The notes beneath the pieces were generated by a model, which worked only from the letters and a program-made list of their open reading frames with translations, made no database searches and was not told the origin of the DNA. Shown here piece after piece: positions 8,001 to 17,910 of a stretch of DNA of 64,000 nucleotides. The DNA comes from Janthinobacterium silvisoli (GTDB taxonomy: Bacteria; Pseudomonadota; Gammaproteobacteria; Burkholderiales; Burkholderiaceae_D). Positions within the stretch are counted from its first letter, which is position 1, and each line of letters opens with the position of its first letter. The stretch spans positions 62,001-126,000 of the forward strand of contig NZ_JACHCL010000006.1 in assembly GCF_014200725.1 (NCBI RefSeq). The letters are read 5' to 3'. The position numbers were made by a program, and so were the translations under genes.

Positions 8001-8864
8001 TTACGTTGCGCCAGGGTTGGACAAAAAAGCCAGCAAGTCCTGGTTCAATCTATCCTTGTGTGTGGTTGCCAGGCCATGCGGGGCGCCCGCATACACCAGC
8101 AGCTTGCTGCCAATAATCAATTCCGCAGTGCGCCTGGCTGAGGCGGCAATCGGCACGATCTGGTCATCGTCGCCATGGATCACCAGGGTCGGCACGTCAA
8201 ACCTGGCCAGGTCCGGCGTGAAATCCGTTTCAGAAAATTGCTTGATGCACAAGTAAGCGGCCGGCATGCCCGCCTGCATGCCTTGCCGCCAGAAACTGTC
8301 GCGCACGCCTTGCGACACCTGGGCGCCGGGCCGGTTGTAGCCATAAAACGCCTCGCTCAAATCGCGGAAGAACTGGCTGCGGTCCTTGTGCACGCCAGCG
8401 CGGATATCGTCGAAGGCCGATAGCGGCAAGCCCACCGGGTTGCTGTCCGTCTTCAGCATCAATGGCGGCACGGCACCCACCAGCACCGCGCCAGCCAAAC
8501 GGTCCGTACCGTGGCGGCCGATATAGCGCGCCACTTCGCCACCACCCGTGGAATGCCCGACCAGAGTAGCGCCCTGCAAGTCCAGCGCATCGATCAGGGT
8601 GGCCAGGTCGTCGGCATAGGTATCCATGGTATTGCCCTGGAAAGGCTGGCTGGAACGGCCATGGCCACGCCGGTCATGCGCGATGACGCGGTAGCCGTGC
8701 TCAGCGAGGAAAAACATCTGGTCTTCCCAGGCGTCGGACGACAAGGGCCAGCCGTGGCTGAAGACGACGGGCGCGCCACTGCCCCAGTCCTTGTAGTAAA
8801 TCAAGCTACCGTCGGCGGTCTGCACGGTATTGCCGGAATGATGGTGGCTCTCTGCTGCGCTCAT
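8001..8864 (-). CDS. Alpha/beta hydrolase (non-haem chloroperoxidase/arylesterase-like)
   Basis: A 287-residue alpha/beta-hydrolase. The catalytic triad can be placed as Ser105 in the nucleophile elbow GHSTGG, Asp234 in GDDDQIVP, and His263 in [17 protein letters not shown] carries the oxyanion-hole segment. These motifs match cofactor-free chloroperoxidases and esterases, enzymes that hydrolyse esters and can act as perhydrolases. The start at 8864 follows a GGGAG site; the long upstream extension in frame is Arg-rich and unlikely to be coding. No signal peptide, so cytoplasmic. Natural substrate unknown. Confidence 0.9.
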   Translation of the reverse strand: MSAAESHHHSGNTVQTADGSLIYYKDWGSGAPVVFSHGWPLSSDAWEDQMFFLAEHGYRVIAHDRRGHGRSSQPFQGNTMDTYADDLATLIDALDLQGATLVGHSTGGGEVARYIGRHGTDRLAGAVLVGAVPPLMLKTDSNPVGLPLSAFDDIRAGVHKDRSQFFRDLSEAFYGYNRPGAQVSQGVRDSFWRQGMQAGMPAAYLCIKQFSETDFTPDLARFDVPTLVIHGDDDQIVPIAASARRTAELIIGSKLLVYAGAPHGLATTHKDRLNQDLLAFLSNPGAT

Positions 8865-9036
8865 GGTGACACTCCCTGTGCTGGGGCCAGCCGGCTGGCG
8901 GCCAGCCTGCATTGTGGCCCGGATCGTTGCAGCCGCGCCGCACGCCTCGCGCCGCCGCTTGCGGTAGAGTAAGATTGCCGCTGATGCCAGACCTTGATCC
9001 CGGCATCGCCTTCCCGTTTTCACTTTTGGAGTCTTC

Positions 9037-10665
9037 ATGCGTTCTTCCCTTGCCCTCGCTGCCGGCATCGCTTTACTCAGCAGTTACGCCCATGCCCAGT
9101 CCCTGCCCGTCGTCGCCGAGGCGCCGCTGCGCGCCCATCTATCATTCCTGGCGGACGACTTGCTGGAGGGCCGTGGCACGGGCCAGCGCGGCGGCGACCT
9201 GGCGGTGCGCTACCTGGAAACCCAGGCAGCCCTGATCGGCCTGCAACCATTGAAAGATGGCACCTATCGCCAGGGTTTGAAGATCGTTGGCAGCAAGGCC
9301 TTGCCTGACAGTACGGTCAGCTTCACGGCTGGCGGCAAGACTTTCTCGCCCGTGGTTGGCAAGGGCATCGTGTATGGCGCTTCGAATGGCCAGGAAAAAG
9401 TGGTCTTCGACGCATCGGTGGTGTTTGTCGGCTACGGCATCCGCGCGCCCGAAGAGCAATGGGATGACTTCAAGGGCATCGACGTCAAGGGCAAGCTGCT
9501 GGTGATGATGGTCAACGACCCGCAACCGACGGCGGCCGAGCCGAACCGCTTTGCCGGCAAGTCGCTCACGTATTATGGCCGCTGGGTCTACAAATACGAG
9601 GAAGCGCTGCGCCAGGGTGCGGCTGGGGTATTGCTGATCCACACCACGGAATCGGCGTCCTACCCATGGAGTGTGCCTGCAAACGGCTTCAGCCATGAAC
9701 GCTTCAACCTGGCAGGCGCCGGCAATGCCTTCGAAGGCTGGCTGCAGGAAGACACGGCCCGCGAACTGTTCCAGGCGGCCGGCCAGGACCTGGACGCCCT
9801 GCGCACCAAGGCCGAAACGCGCGAATTCCAGCCCGTCGCCCTGAACGCCACCGTGCAAGTCAAGCTCGACAGCAAGATCCGCAGCATCGAGCAATTCAAT
9901 GTGGCCGGCATCGTGCCGGGCACCGATCCGAAGCTGAAAGACGAAGCGGTGATTTATTCAGCCCACTGGGATCACCTGGGCATCGATGAAGGCGGCCAGG
10001 CGCGCGGCGACAAGACTGACCACATTTATAACGGCGCAGTCGACAACGCCTCGGGCGCGGCGGCCTTGCTGGCCATGGCGCAAGTAGCCGTGAAGCAACC
10101 GGCGCGCCGCACGCAAATCTTCCTGTGGCCGGCCGGCGAAGAAACCGGCATGCTGGGCAGCACGGCCTGGGTACGCTCGCCGCTGTGGCCGCTGGACAAA
10201 ACCGCTGCCGACCTGAATCTGGACAGCATGAACTTTGTCGGCAAGACGCGCGACATCGGCGTGGCCGGTGCCGAGCGCAGCAGCCTGTATGCCAGCGCCG
10301 GCAAGGTCGCCAAGCGCATGGGCCTGCGCCTGGCGCCAGCGATTCCCGATTTGTCGGGCGCTTACTTCCGTGCCGACCATTTCAGCTTTGCCAAGGCTGG
10401 TGTGCCCGCCTTCAACGTGGGCTCGGCCGTGTTCTCCGGCGACGGTTACTTTGATTTCGTAAAAGATCCGAAAGCATCTAGCGAGCGCATGGTGGCCTTC
10501 AAGAAGGTATATCACCAGGTGACCGATGAATACAATCCCGCTTGGGATTTGTCGGGCATGGTGCAGCAGGCGCAATTTACCCTGAACCTCGGTTATGAAG
10601 TGGCCAACGACAAGACCATGCCGACCTGGAACAAGGGTGAGGCGTTTGGCAAGGTGAAGCGCTAA
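9037..10665 (+). CDS. Secreted M28-family zinc aminopeptidase
   Basis: A 542-residue exported metallopeptidase. The signal peptide [20 protein letters not shown] is cut near residue 20. A protease-associated (PA) insert lies roughly between residues 110 and 260. The cocatalytic zinc ligands are visible as His310 (SAHWDHLG), Asp336 (GAVDNASG), Glu368/Glu369 (AGEETGMLG), Asp396 (LNLDSMN) and His448 (FRADHFS). A GGAG site precedes the ATG. It should remove N-terminal residues from peptides in the periplasm or outside the cell. It ends in a strong bidirectional terminator shared with the convergent SRPBCC gene. Confidence 0.93.
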   Translation: MRSSLALAAGIALLSSYAHAQSLPVVAEAPLRAHLSFLADDLLEGRGTGQRGGDLAVRYLETQAALIGLQPLKDGTYRQGLKIVGSKALPDSTVSFTAGGKTFSPVVGKGIVYGASNGQEKVVFDASVVFVGYGIRAPEEQWDDFKGIDVKGKLLVMMVNDPQPTAAEPNRFAGKSLTYYGRWVYKYEEALRQGAAGVLLIHTTESASYPWSVPANGFSHERFNLAGAGNAFEGWLQEDTARELFQAAGQDLDALRTKAETREFQPVALNATVQVKLDSKIRSIEQFNVAGIVPGTDPKLKDEAVIYSAHWDHLGIDEGGQARGDKTDHIYNGAVDNASGAAALLAMAQVAVKQPARRTQIFLWPAGEETGMLGSTAWVRSPLWPLDKTAADLNLDSMNFVGKTRDIGVAGAERSSLYASAGKVAKRMGLRLAPAIPDLSGAYFRADHFSFAKAGVPAFNVGSAVFSGDGYFDFVKDPKASSERMVAFKKVYHQVTDEYNPAWDLSGMVQQAQFTLNLGYEVANDKTMPTWNKGEAFGKVKR

Positions 10666-10703
10666 AACAACAAGGGCAGCTCCAGGAGCTGCCCTTGTTG
10701 TTT
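10665..10703. terminator. Bidirectional terminator, 19-bp perfect stem
   Basis: Arms of 19 bases (10665-10683 and 10685-10703) are exact complements around a single central A. The outer ends are AAACAACAA / TTGTTGTTT, so each strand has a T-rich 3' flank. The structure touches the stop codons of both convergent genes. Confidence 0.85.
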
Positions 10704-11118
10704 AGATTGCCATAATGCGCTTGAGGTCAACGAAGGCCGTTTCATACAAATGTTGAAATGCGGCGATCATGACGTCTTCCACGCCTTCGGCTGCGTCAAA
10801 TTCGCTGGACCATTCGGCCACGCACGAGGCTGCGCCCGGTTCGCCGGTAACGCGCAGGGTGGAGCGGTAATTCTTGACGGGAATCGGTCCCGATACGATG
10901 GTGTAGCTATAACTCTTGTCTGCTTCGCTGAAGCTTTGCAGACGTTCGGCGATGATGGCGCCGTCCGTGGTCTTCAAGCGGCGCACCCGGCCGCCCTGCT
11001 CCGCCAAACTGGTCTTGATCGAGCTTGACCATTCAGCCAGCGACTGGAAGCCGCCAATAAAATCCCACACTCTTTCGGCGCTTGCCGCCAATGTCACAGA
11101 AACAATTACTTGGGCCAT
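10702..11118 (-). CDS. SRPBCC-fold protein (polyketide cyclase/dehydrase-like)
   Basis: A 138-residue single-domain protein of the START/Bet v1-like SRPBCC superfamily. It begins MAQVIVSVTLAASAERVWDFIGGFQSLAEWSSSI, the usual strand-helix start with the tryptophan-containing helices, and ends in a long C-terminal helix (VMIAAFQHLYETAFVDLKRIM). Members bind hydrophobic ligands in a deep cavity; the ligand here is unknown. Cytoplasmic. It stands alone between the M28 peptidase and dienelactone hydrolase genes. Confidence 0.82.
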   Translation of the reverse strand: MAQVIVSVTLAASAERVWDFIGGFQSLAEWSSSIKTSLAEQGGRVRRLKTTDGAIIAERLQSFSEADKSYSYTIVSGPIPVKNYRSTLRVTGEPGAASCVAEWSSEFDAAEGVEDVMIAAFQHLYETAFVDLKRIMAI

Positions 11119-11198
11119 CTTTAATTCAACATCCTAGTCTGGGTTTGCGGGGCGCTTTTACGTAGCGCCGTGCCCGCCTGCCGGGGAGGCCCGGCACA

Positions 11199-11215
11199 GG
11201 CGCTATTGTAGCGCC
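11199..11215 (-). terminator. Short hairpin downstream of dienelactone hydrolase gene
   Basis: A 7-bp perfect stem GGCGCTA/TAGCGCC with a 3-base loop lies about 57 bases past the stop of the leftward hydrolase gene. It lacks a T-run, so termination is tentative. Confidence 0.3.
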
Positions 11216-11271
11216 CGTGCGGCTTTGCTGCTCAAGGGACAGCGCTTGCTGCCCGCTTTTTCAACAATCGA

Positions 11272-11970
11272 TTACAGGTTTTCCGACAGGAAGATCAGCG
11301 AATTGCCATGCGCCTGGGTGGCTGCGCGCTGGTGGTAGCTGGAGCGGTGGGTGCAGTTGAAACCGTGCTCCGCGCCCGGATAGATATGGATTTCCACCTC
11401 TTCACGGTCTTCAAAGCGCTGGGCGATCTGTTGCACGGCTTCTGGCGGAATATGGCTGTCCTGGCCGCCGAAATGCATCAGCAGCGGCACCTTGATCTGG
11501 TCTGCCAGGCTCAGCTGGTTCTGGATGCCGCCGCCATAATAGGCGATCGCTGCATCGACAAGGCCGGCAGCAGCCGTGCGGTAGGACAAACGGCCGCCGA
11601 AGCAATAGCCGATCGAGGCGATCTTGCCTTCCACTTCAGGGCGCGCGCGCAGAGCGGCAACGGTGGCCGTGATGTCTTCCAGTGCGTGCTCATTGTCAGT
11701 AGCCTGCATCAGTTCGAGGGCGCGTTTCCAGCCCGCTTCCTCGTAGCCCAGCTCGATGTGCGCGCCTTCGCGCCAGAACAGGTCCGGCACCAGCACCACG
11801 TAGCCATCGGCGGCGTACTGGTCAGCCACGGCGCGGATATGCTCGTTGACGCCAAAAATTTCCTGCAACAGGATGATGCCGGGGCCTTTGCCGATATGCG
11901 GCACGGCCAGGTAAGCCTGGAAGCTGCCATTCGGGCTGGCGATGTCGATCCACTGCGAAGTTGTGCTCAT
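11272..11970 (-). CDS. Dienelactone hydrolase family protein
   Basis: A 232-residue alpha/beta-hydrolase with the dienelactone hydrolase cysteine nucleophile. The triad can be placed at Cys123 (GYCFGG), Asp171 (GGQDSHIP) and His202 (GAEHGFNC); Glu36 in LLQEIFG is the conserved residue that primes the cysteine. Classical members hydrolyse dienelactone in chlorocatechol degradation, but many homologues act on other substrates, and no ring-cleavage genes are nearby. No signal peptide is present, so it is cytoplasmic. Confidence 0.92.
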   Translation of the reverse strand: MSTTSQWIDIASPNGSFQAYLAVPHIGKGPGIILLQEIFGVNEHIRAVADQYAADGYVVLVPDLFWREGAHIELGYEEAGWKRALELMQATDNEHALEDITATVAALRARPEVEGKIASIGYCFGGRLSYRTAAAGLVDAAIAYYGGGIQNQLSLADQIKVPLLMHFGGQDSHIPPEAVQQIAQRFEDREEVEIHIYPGAEHGFNCTHRSSYHQRAATQAHGNSLIFLSENL

Positions 11971-12070
11971 AGGGTGTCCATTCAGGTGAGGGAAGAATGC
12001 ATAACGCGGAAAGCATGTTACTGCGTTTTTTCCGAGTCTGCGCTGCCCGCCCTTTTAGCTTGATGGCTTG

Positions 12071-15028
12071 TTAATACATCTCTCGCAAATAAATCACCGG
12101 CCCCGATTTATAGACGCCGAAAACGGCGCGGCCGATGGTGCTGGGCAGATAAGGAAAGCCGCCCACCGATACATCGACACTGCCCGCCAGACCAGGCGCC
12201 AGCAACACCAGTTGCCCATTCGGCAGCGGCAAGACACCCGTGCTGACGGTGTACGTACCCTGCGCCGCCTTGACGGCGCCATTGCAGCTATTGCCGCTGG
12301 ACGCCAAACCTTTGCTGCAATTGACCAGGATCACCGCCGCCTGGGTAAAACTGCTGACGCTGTCCGAGGTAGTGGTTTTCCAGCCGCCATCCCAGTACTG
12401 CACTTGCACCGGCAAGCGGATAGGCAAGCGCTCCGAACCATAGCTATTGGGCACCATGATGCGGCCCGTCACCACCGTCAGCTTCGCTTCCACACCGCCC
12501 CCGCCCGAAGGAAACGCAGGCGCTGAAACCGAGGATGAACTCACCCCCATGCCATTCGAATACGTGGTGGTGGCGCGAAACAGCACGTCCGTGGGCGGCG
12601 CCAGCGCTGTAGTGCCAGCGGGCACGGCATAAGCACCAGGAAAACGGTAAGCGATTTGTGTGTTGGCAATGCCCGCCGTAAAGCTGGCTGGCGCGATGCC
12701 GGTCACCGTATTTTGTGCGGTGCTGCCATCGGTCAAGCGGCTGCCACTGGGGTTGCTTGGTGGAAAAGCCATCGTGCCGCTGGCCGCATCGTAGCCTTGC
12801 AAATTCACCTTGGCCGTCAAGCTGCTGTCGCGCCCGTCGTAATTGGCGGTGGTGCCGTTAAGCGCATTTTGCGCCGTGATCCGCAAGTTCAATGGCTGGC
12901 CGGAATACACAAAACCCGCTGGCGAGCCGACGCAGTTCAAGGGCGACTGGCATGCCATGGGCGGCGTACCGACAGTTTCGGTGATGAAATGGTGGGGAAT
13001 AAACTGCACGTTGGCGCTATTGCCGGTGGCCGGTAAAGCGGCGCCCTGGTAAGCGCTCAAGTTGGCCGTAAATTGGATAGTGCCCGTTTCCGGCCAGCTC
13101 AGGCCACTGGCCGTGCCCACGCCATTGCCATTGTTTGCAAACAGCACACTGCCCACGACGGGAGGATTATTGTTACCCGAAAAAACTGGCGACACCAACA
13201 GACGGTCCAGGCTCACCGCCTGCGTGACCGATTCGTGGCCAAAATTGGCTGTCACCTTGTTCAACGCATTCAAGGCGGACACATTGATGACGGTGGCTGG
13301 CGACACGGGCGTCACGGCCAGGCCCGAGCGCTGCGGCGTGGCGATGGCGCTGAAGGCAAAACTTTTCGGCGCCACGATGACATTGCCGCTGCCCGTCATC
13401 GTCAAGCCGCTATCGCTGCCGCTGGTGGAAGCATAGGTGGCGCTCAAGCCCAGGGTGCCCACGTCCGCATACAGCATCGATGGCGTGGCGACGCCATTGG
13501 CGTTGAATGCCAGGCTGACAGGCGCACCGGCCCCGCTACAGGCGCTGCCGGCATTGACACCGAGCGGTATCAGATTGCCATTCGCATCCCTGATGCGCGC
13601 AGGCAAGGTTCCTGAAGACGGGTCGGCATAACTGCACTTCAAGGTGATCGTCTTGTTCTGTCCGGCAAACAGGGGCACGCAGGCATTCGGATTCGACGAC
13701 GACGCTTGCAGGGCGCTGATGCTGATGGCGGCCGTACCGTCGTCCTGTTCAGCATAACGGGGCGCGCCACTGACCTGCAAGGCGCTGCTGACAAAAGCCA
13801 TCCTGCAATTCGTCGTGCTGTTGTCCACGCTGCTCTTGCACACCAGCGCGCCAGTGGTGGCCGGCGTACTGCTCAGCCCTATCAAGACATTGCTGGCAGG
13901 CGTGGTCTGCGACACGCTGGAGGTGGCAATGCCCGTCGCCGGCGTGCTGGCATTGATTTGCGCCGTGGCGCCGCCGGGCGTCAGCGTCACTTGGGCGGCG
14001 CCCGTATAGACAGTGCTGCACGCCGCATCGGCGCAAGCCGTCACGGTGACGGGTGCAGGCGAGCACGTCAGCGCCGTGGGCGGATGCGTGATCTGGAAAT
14101 GGTCGGGCCCGGCCTGGGTGCCGGCGCCGCATTTCGGTCCCAATGGGTCGGTGTAGGCATAACCGCTGTTATTCGTCACGCAGCTGCAGGGGTTGGCTGG
14201 CGTATAGGCTTTGCAAGTGATGGTTTGCTGTACCCGGCCCTGCCAGCCCAGGGTGATATGGTCGACCAGGGCATTGCCGGTGATGTAAGCGTTCGAATCA
14301 TTGAGGGTGACGTTGCCGCCCTCCACATTGCCCTTGATGTTATTACCAGAAGCAATCGTCAAGGAATTCAAGGCCTTCACATTGCCCGTGACGGACAGGC
14401 TGGATGCCTGCAGGTTGACGGTGGGCGCGGTCAGGTTGCCCTTGACCTGGCTGCCCGAACCGACAGTGATGGCAGTGACCGCCGTGATATCGCCCGTGAT
14501 CTGGCTATTGGCCGCCAGGATGTTGACGGTGTCGCCGCTGATCGGCCCCTTGATGGTGGAACCGGAAGCGATACTCACCTGGCCCGTGGCGCTGATGCTG
14601 CCCGTCACATTGACATTATTCGAGCCCATGTTGATGCTGGCTGCGGAAATATTCGCGCTGATGGTCTGCGCCTGTGCGCCCATGCTGAAGGTGTAGCCCG
14701 GCGCCGCCAGGCTACCACCCGATATCCTCAGGTTATTGGGATTGACGTTGGTGATATCGAAGTTGCCCTTGACCGTCAAGGCGGCGCTGCCGCTCATCGT
14801 CAAGCCCTGGTTATAGGTGATCGTCAATGCACTGTTGACGGTAACGGCCGCGCCGCTGGCTATCACGATGGCGTCGGTATCGGCCAGTGATAATGATGCG
14901 CAAGTGTATTGCGAGCCGCTACGGCTGCAACCGGTCACATCGGTGCCATTGAAATTGAGCGTTGCAGCCTGGACCAGGCCGGTCCACAGCAAGAAGAATA
15001 AGCCGGCAAGAAAAGTGTATATGCGCAC
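12071..15028 (-). CDS. MshQ-like (DUF6701) surface/pilus-associated protein
   Basis: A 985-residue exported protein. A signal peptide (IYTFLAGLFFLLWTGLVQA) is followed by about 250 residues of repetitive, Ser/Asn/Gly-rich sequence built from short strands (repeating x-ITVGSGSQVKGN-like and SITGN-like units), suggesting a beta-solenoid. The rest matches the DUF6701 region of MSHA biogenesis protein MshQ, ending in GRAVFGVYKSGPVIYLREMY, a very typical MshQ C-terminus. The start is a GTG at 15028; no upstream ATG is available in frame. In other bacteria mshQ sits at the end of an MSHA pilus operon, but none of those genes is adjacent. Probably a secreted adhesin-like protein. Confidence 0.8.
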   Translation of the reverse strand: MRIYTFLAGLFFLLWTGLVQAATLNFNGTDVTGCSRSGSQYTCASLSLADTDAIVIASGAAVTVNSALTITYNQGLTMSGSAALTVKGNFDITNVNPNNLRISGGSLAAPGYTFSMGAQAQTISANISAASINMGSNNVNVTGSISATGQVSIASGSTIKGPISGDTVNILAANSQITGDITAVTAITVGSGSQVKGNLTAPTVNLQASSLSVTGNVKALNSLTIASGNNIKGNVEGGNVTLNDSNAYITGNALVDHITLGWQGRVQQTITCKAYTPANPCSCVTNNSGYAYTDPLGPKCGAGTQAGPDHFQITHPPTALTCSPAPVTVTACADAACSTVYTGAAQVTLTPGGATAQINASTPATGIATSSVSQTTPASNVLIGLSSTPATTGALVCKSSVDNSTTNCRMAFVSSALQVSGAPRYAEQDDGTAAISISALQASSSNPNACVPLFAGQNKTITLKCSYADPSSGTLPARIRDANGNLIPLGVNAGSACSGAGAPVSLAFNANGVATPSMLYADVGTLGLSATYASTSGSDSGLTMTGSGNVIVAPKSFAFSAIATPQRSGLAVTPVSPATVINVSALNALNKVTANFGHESVTQAVSLDRLLVSPVFSGNNNPPVVGSVLFANNGNGVGTASGLSWPETGTIQFTANLSAYQGAALPATGNSANVQFIPHHFITETVGTPPMACQSPLNCVGSPAGFVYSGQPLNLRITAQNALNGTTANYDGRDSSLTAKVNLQGYDAASGTMAFPPSNPSGSRLTDGSTAQNTVTGIAPASFTAGIANTQIAYRFPGAYAVPAGTTALAPPTDVLFRATTTYSNGMGVSSSSVSAPAFPSGGGGVEAKLTVVTGRIMVPNSYGSERLPIRLPVQVQYWDGGWKTTTSDSVSSFTQAAVILVNCSKGLASSGNSCNGAVKAAQGTYTVSTGVLPLPNGQLVLLAPGLAGSVDVSVGGFPYLPSTIGRAVFGVYKSGPVIYLREMY

Positions 15029-15143
15029 GGTATCGGGAAATCTGATGAGTGGGAGGGCAAAACGCCGGTAGAGTATTCCATGCTAATCTACGGCCTCGCT
15101 GTTGTTGCATTATGGCAGTATTTTTTACCCTCGCGCATATCGC

Positions 15144-16151
15144 ATGATCAAGCAAACCCCCACTGACACGCCGCTGCGCACCGTCGACATCATCGTTTAT
15201 CCCGGTTTCAAGGCGCTCGAAGCTATCGGCGCCATGAAGGTGTTTGACTACGCCAACACCCATTTGCGCCTGCGTCAGTTAGCTGGCGGCTATGACGTGC
15301 AAATCGTCTCGACCACCGTTGGACCTGTCGAGTCCGATACTTTGATGTCTCTGCACGCCAGCAAAGCTTTGGATAGCACCCGCCTGCCGGACCTGGCCGT
15401 GATCGTCGGCTGCCACAACGTGGAAGAGGTGTTGCAGGAACTGCCCGCCATCGCAACCTGGGTGACCGAGGCGGCGCCCCGCATCCCTACCCTGGCTGCC
15501 TTGTGCACGGGCTGCTTTTTCCTGGCCGAGGCCGGTATTCTGGACGGAAAGAGTGCCGCCACACACTGGAGCGCGGTAGACAGCCTGCGCCAGCGCTACC
15601 CGCAGATCAAGGTGAATGCCGATGCGATTTTTGTGCGCGAGGGAAACTTGTGGACCTCGGCCGGCGTCACGGCAGGCATCGACCTGGCCCTGGCGCTGGT
15701 GGAAGACCATTTCAGCCGCGATATCGCGCTGGAAGTGGCGCGCGACCTGGTGGTGTATCTGAAACGGCCAGGCGGCCAGTCGCAATTTTCCGTGCACCTG
15801 GCCAGCCAGATGACGACGCACCCGGGCATGCGCCAGTTGCAGGGCTGGATCATGGAACATTTGGCCCAGCCGTTGACGATACCGCTGCTGGCGGCCAGGC
15901 TGGCCATGAGCGAGCGCAATTTCACGCGCGTATTCCAGCGCGAGACCGGCGCCAGCCCCACGGAATTTATCGAAACGGCGCGCTTCGAAGTGGCGCGCCG
16001 CCTGCTGGAAGATAACGTCACGTCACTGAAACAGGTGGCCGCGCAGACGGGTTTGCACAGCGAAGAACGCTTGCGCCGGCTATTCCACAAGAAACTCGGC
16101 ATTACCCCACGCGATTACCGCGAACGCTTTTCCAGTACCAGGCGGGAATAA
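15144..16151 (+). CDS. GlxA-family transcriptional regulator (DJ-1/PfpI + AraC)
   Basis: A 335-residue regulator. The N-terminal DJ-1/PfpI-like domain (about 10-200) carries the nucleophile-elbow region LAALCTGCFFLAEAG. The C-terminal AraC domain (about 225-325) has two helix-turn-helix units, ending RLRRLFHKKLGITPRDYRERF, the usual AraC signature. Proteins of this layout usually activate genes for quaternary amine or related nitrogen metabolism; the target here is unknown. I preferred the ATG at 15144 (MIKQTPTDTP) over an in-frame start at 15102. It is divergent from the mshQ-like gene. Confidence 0.9.
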   Translation: MIKQTPTDTPLRTVDIIVYPGFKALEAIGAMKVFDYANTHLRLRQLAGGYDVQIVSTTVGPVESDTLMSLHASKALDSTRLPDLAVIVGCHNVEEVLQELPAIATWVTEAAPRIPTLAALCTGCFFLAEAGILDGKSAATHWSAVDSLRQRYPQIKVNADAIFVREGNLWTSAGVTAGIDLALALVEDHFSRDIALEVARDLVVYLKRPGGQSQFSVHLASQMTTHPGMRQLQGWIMEHLAQPLTIPLLAARLAMSERNFTRVFQRETGASPTEFIETARFEVARRLLEDNVTSLKQVAAQTGLHSEERLRRLFHKKLGITPRDYRERFSSTRRE

Positions 16152-16155
16152 GCAG

Positions 16156-16194
16156 TTTTTAGCGCAACTTTTTAGCGTAACTTTTTACTGCGAA
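16156..16194. repeat. Tandem 13-bp repeat, about 2.5-3 copies
   Basis: TTTTTAGCGCAAC, TTTTTAGCGTAAC and a degenerate TTTTTACTGCGAAC follow one another. The repeat spans the junction of the convergent regulator and small membrane protein genes and encodes the basic C-terminus of the latter. Confidence 0.6.
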
Positions 16195-16405
16195 CCTGGC
16201 GCGTCGCCAGTTGCCGGCGATGCAAGGCCAGCGGCGTAAACATCAGGGCCGACAGCAGGAAAGTGGCCAGCAGCGCCAGCCAGATGGCAGGCGTCGCCAG
16301 GATGGCGGCGCCGCTGAACCAGAAGGCGATCAGGGAACCGGCTGCAGCGGCCGCAAAGAGGGGCAGCATGCGGCGCAAGGTGGAAAGATAGGCAGTGGCA
16401 AACAT
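16172..16405 (-). CDS. Small two-helix membrane protein
   Basis: A 77-residue protein with two hydrophobic segments (LPLFAAAAAGSLIAFWFSGAAIL and PAIWLALLATFLLSALMFTPLAL) and a very basic C-terminus (RRQLATRQVRSKKLR), which predicts an inner-membrane hairpin with a cytoplasmic tail. The ATG at 16405 follows a GGGAG ribosome-binding site. No family recognised. Convergent with the GlxA-type regulator. Confidence 0.65.
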   Translation of the reverse strand: MFATAYLSTLRRMLPLFAAAAAGSLIAFWFSGAAILATPAIWLALLATFLLSALMFTPLALHRRQLATRQVRSKKLR

Positions 16406-16530
16406 CGTAGACTCCCGCGGCAACGTTCACAATATGAAAACCATATATGGACACTAGCAGGGGCGGCGGCCAAAGTACAGCAGACCGCCCCGCATAGCCG
16501 CGCAAGTGTTGCGCGCTTCGTACAATAGAA

Positions 16531-17637
16531 CTAGTACAGCACCACCGAGCGGATCGATTCGCCGCTCTTCATCAAGTCAAAACCTTCATTGATGCGCTCA
16601 AGCGGCAAGCGGTGGGTGATCAGGTCATCGATGTTGAGTTTGCCTTCCATATACCAGTCGACGATCTTCGGCACATCCGTGCGTCCACGCGCGCCGCCGA
16701 ATGCCGAGCCGCGCCATTCACGTCCCGTAACCAGCTGGAATGGCCGCGTGGAAATTTCCTGGCCAGCGGCCGCCACGCCGATGATGAACGATTTGCCCCA
16801 GCCCTTGTGCGTGCACTCAAGCGCCTGGCGCATCAGGGTCGTGTTGCCCACGCATTCAAACGAGTAATCGGCGCCGCCATCGGTCAGTTGCACGATAGCA
16901 TCGACGACATTTTCCACTTCGTTCGGGTTGATGAAATGCGTCATGCCGAACTTGCGGGCGATTTCCTGGCGCGCCGGGTTGATATCGATACCGATAATCT
17001 TGTCGGCGCCCACCATCTTGGCCGCCTGGATCACGTTCAGGCCGATGCCGCCCAGGCCGAACACGGCCACATTGGCGCCTGCCTCGACCTTGGCCGAAAA
17101 CAGCACCGCGCCCACGCCGGTGGTCACGCCGCAACCGATGTAGCAGACCTTGTCGAAAGGCGCATCGGAACGGATTTTCGCCAGCGCGATTTCCGGCACC
17201 ACGATGTAATTCGAAAAGGTCGAGGTGCCCATGTAGTGGAACAGCGGCTTGCCATCGAGCGAAAAGCGGCTGGTGGCGTCCGGCATCAGGCCACGGCCCT
17301 GCGTGGAGCGGATCGCCTGGCACAGATTGGTTTTTTGCGACAGGCAGAATTTGCACTGGCGGCATTCCGGCGTGTACAAAGGAATCACGTGATCATCCTT
17401 TTTCAAGGTCGTCACACCAGGCCCTACATCGACCACCACGCCCGCGCCTTCATGGCCCAGGATGGCAGGGAACAAGCCTTCCGGGTCGGCGCCCGACAAG
17501 GTGTAGTAATCCGTGTGGCAAATGCCGGTGGCTTTCAGCTCGACCAGCACTTCGCCTGCGCGCGGGCCGGCCAGGTCCACTTCTTCGATGGTCAAGGGCG
17601 CGCCCGCCTTCCATGCCACGGCTGCTTTGGTTTTCAT
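16531..17637 (-). CDS. frmA: S-(hydroxymethyl)glutathione dehydrogenase (class III alcohol dehydrogenase)
   Basis: A 368-residue zinc-dependent dehydrogenase that oxidises S-hydroxymethylglutathione with NAD in formaldehyde detoxification; class III enzymes also reduce S-nitrosoglutathione. Catalytic zinc ligands are Cys40 (GICHTD), His62-Glu63 (GHEGAG) and the cysteine in YIGCGVTTG. The structural zinc is held by Cys92, 95, 98 and 106 (CRQCKFCLSQKTNLC). The NAD-binding loop GLGGIGLNVIQ is intact. AGGAG precedes the ATG. No frmR or frmB (S-formylglutathione hydrolase) gene is adjacent. Confidence 0.96.
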   Translation of the reverse strand: MKTKAAVAWKAGAPLTIEEVDLAGPRAGEVLVELKATGICHTDYYTLSGADPEGLFPAILGHEGAGVVVDVGPGVTTLKKDDHVIPLYTPECRQCKFCLSQKTNLCQAIRSTQGRGLMPDATSRFSLDGKPLFHYMGTSTFSNYIVVPEIALAKIRSDAPFDKVCYIGCGVTTGVGAVLFSAKVEAGANVAVFGLGGIGLNVIQAAKMVGADKIIGIDINPARQEIARKFGMTHFINPNEVENVVDAIVQLTDGGADYSFECVGNTTLMRQALECTHKGWGKSFIIGVAAAGQEISTRPFQLVTGREWRGSAFGGARGRTDVPKIVDWYMEGKLNIDDLITHRLPLERINEGFDLMKSGESIRSVVLY

Positions 17638-17910
17638 CTACAACTCCTGCTCGGTTTCGAAAAGGGCCATTATCGGTCGCCTTCCCGCCCTGCACAGGCG
17701 CGCAGGCCGCGATTGTCTGAAAACGCGGCGCAGTTGTCCGATGCTGCGCACGGTGCAGCAGCGCACGGACGTGCTCGCTTATCGGATTTAGGCTGCACAG
17801 GCTATATGTTCGTTTGCGCTGCCTCAACTTTAGCGGCTAAAAAACGCGCACCCTGAACACGGCACACTTTCTTTCGAGTCGCCATTCTGTCCTTCCTGCA
17901 GGAGACTGAT

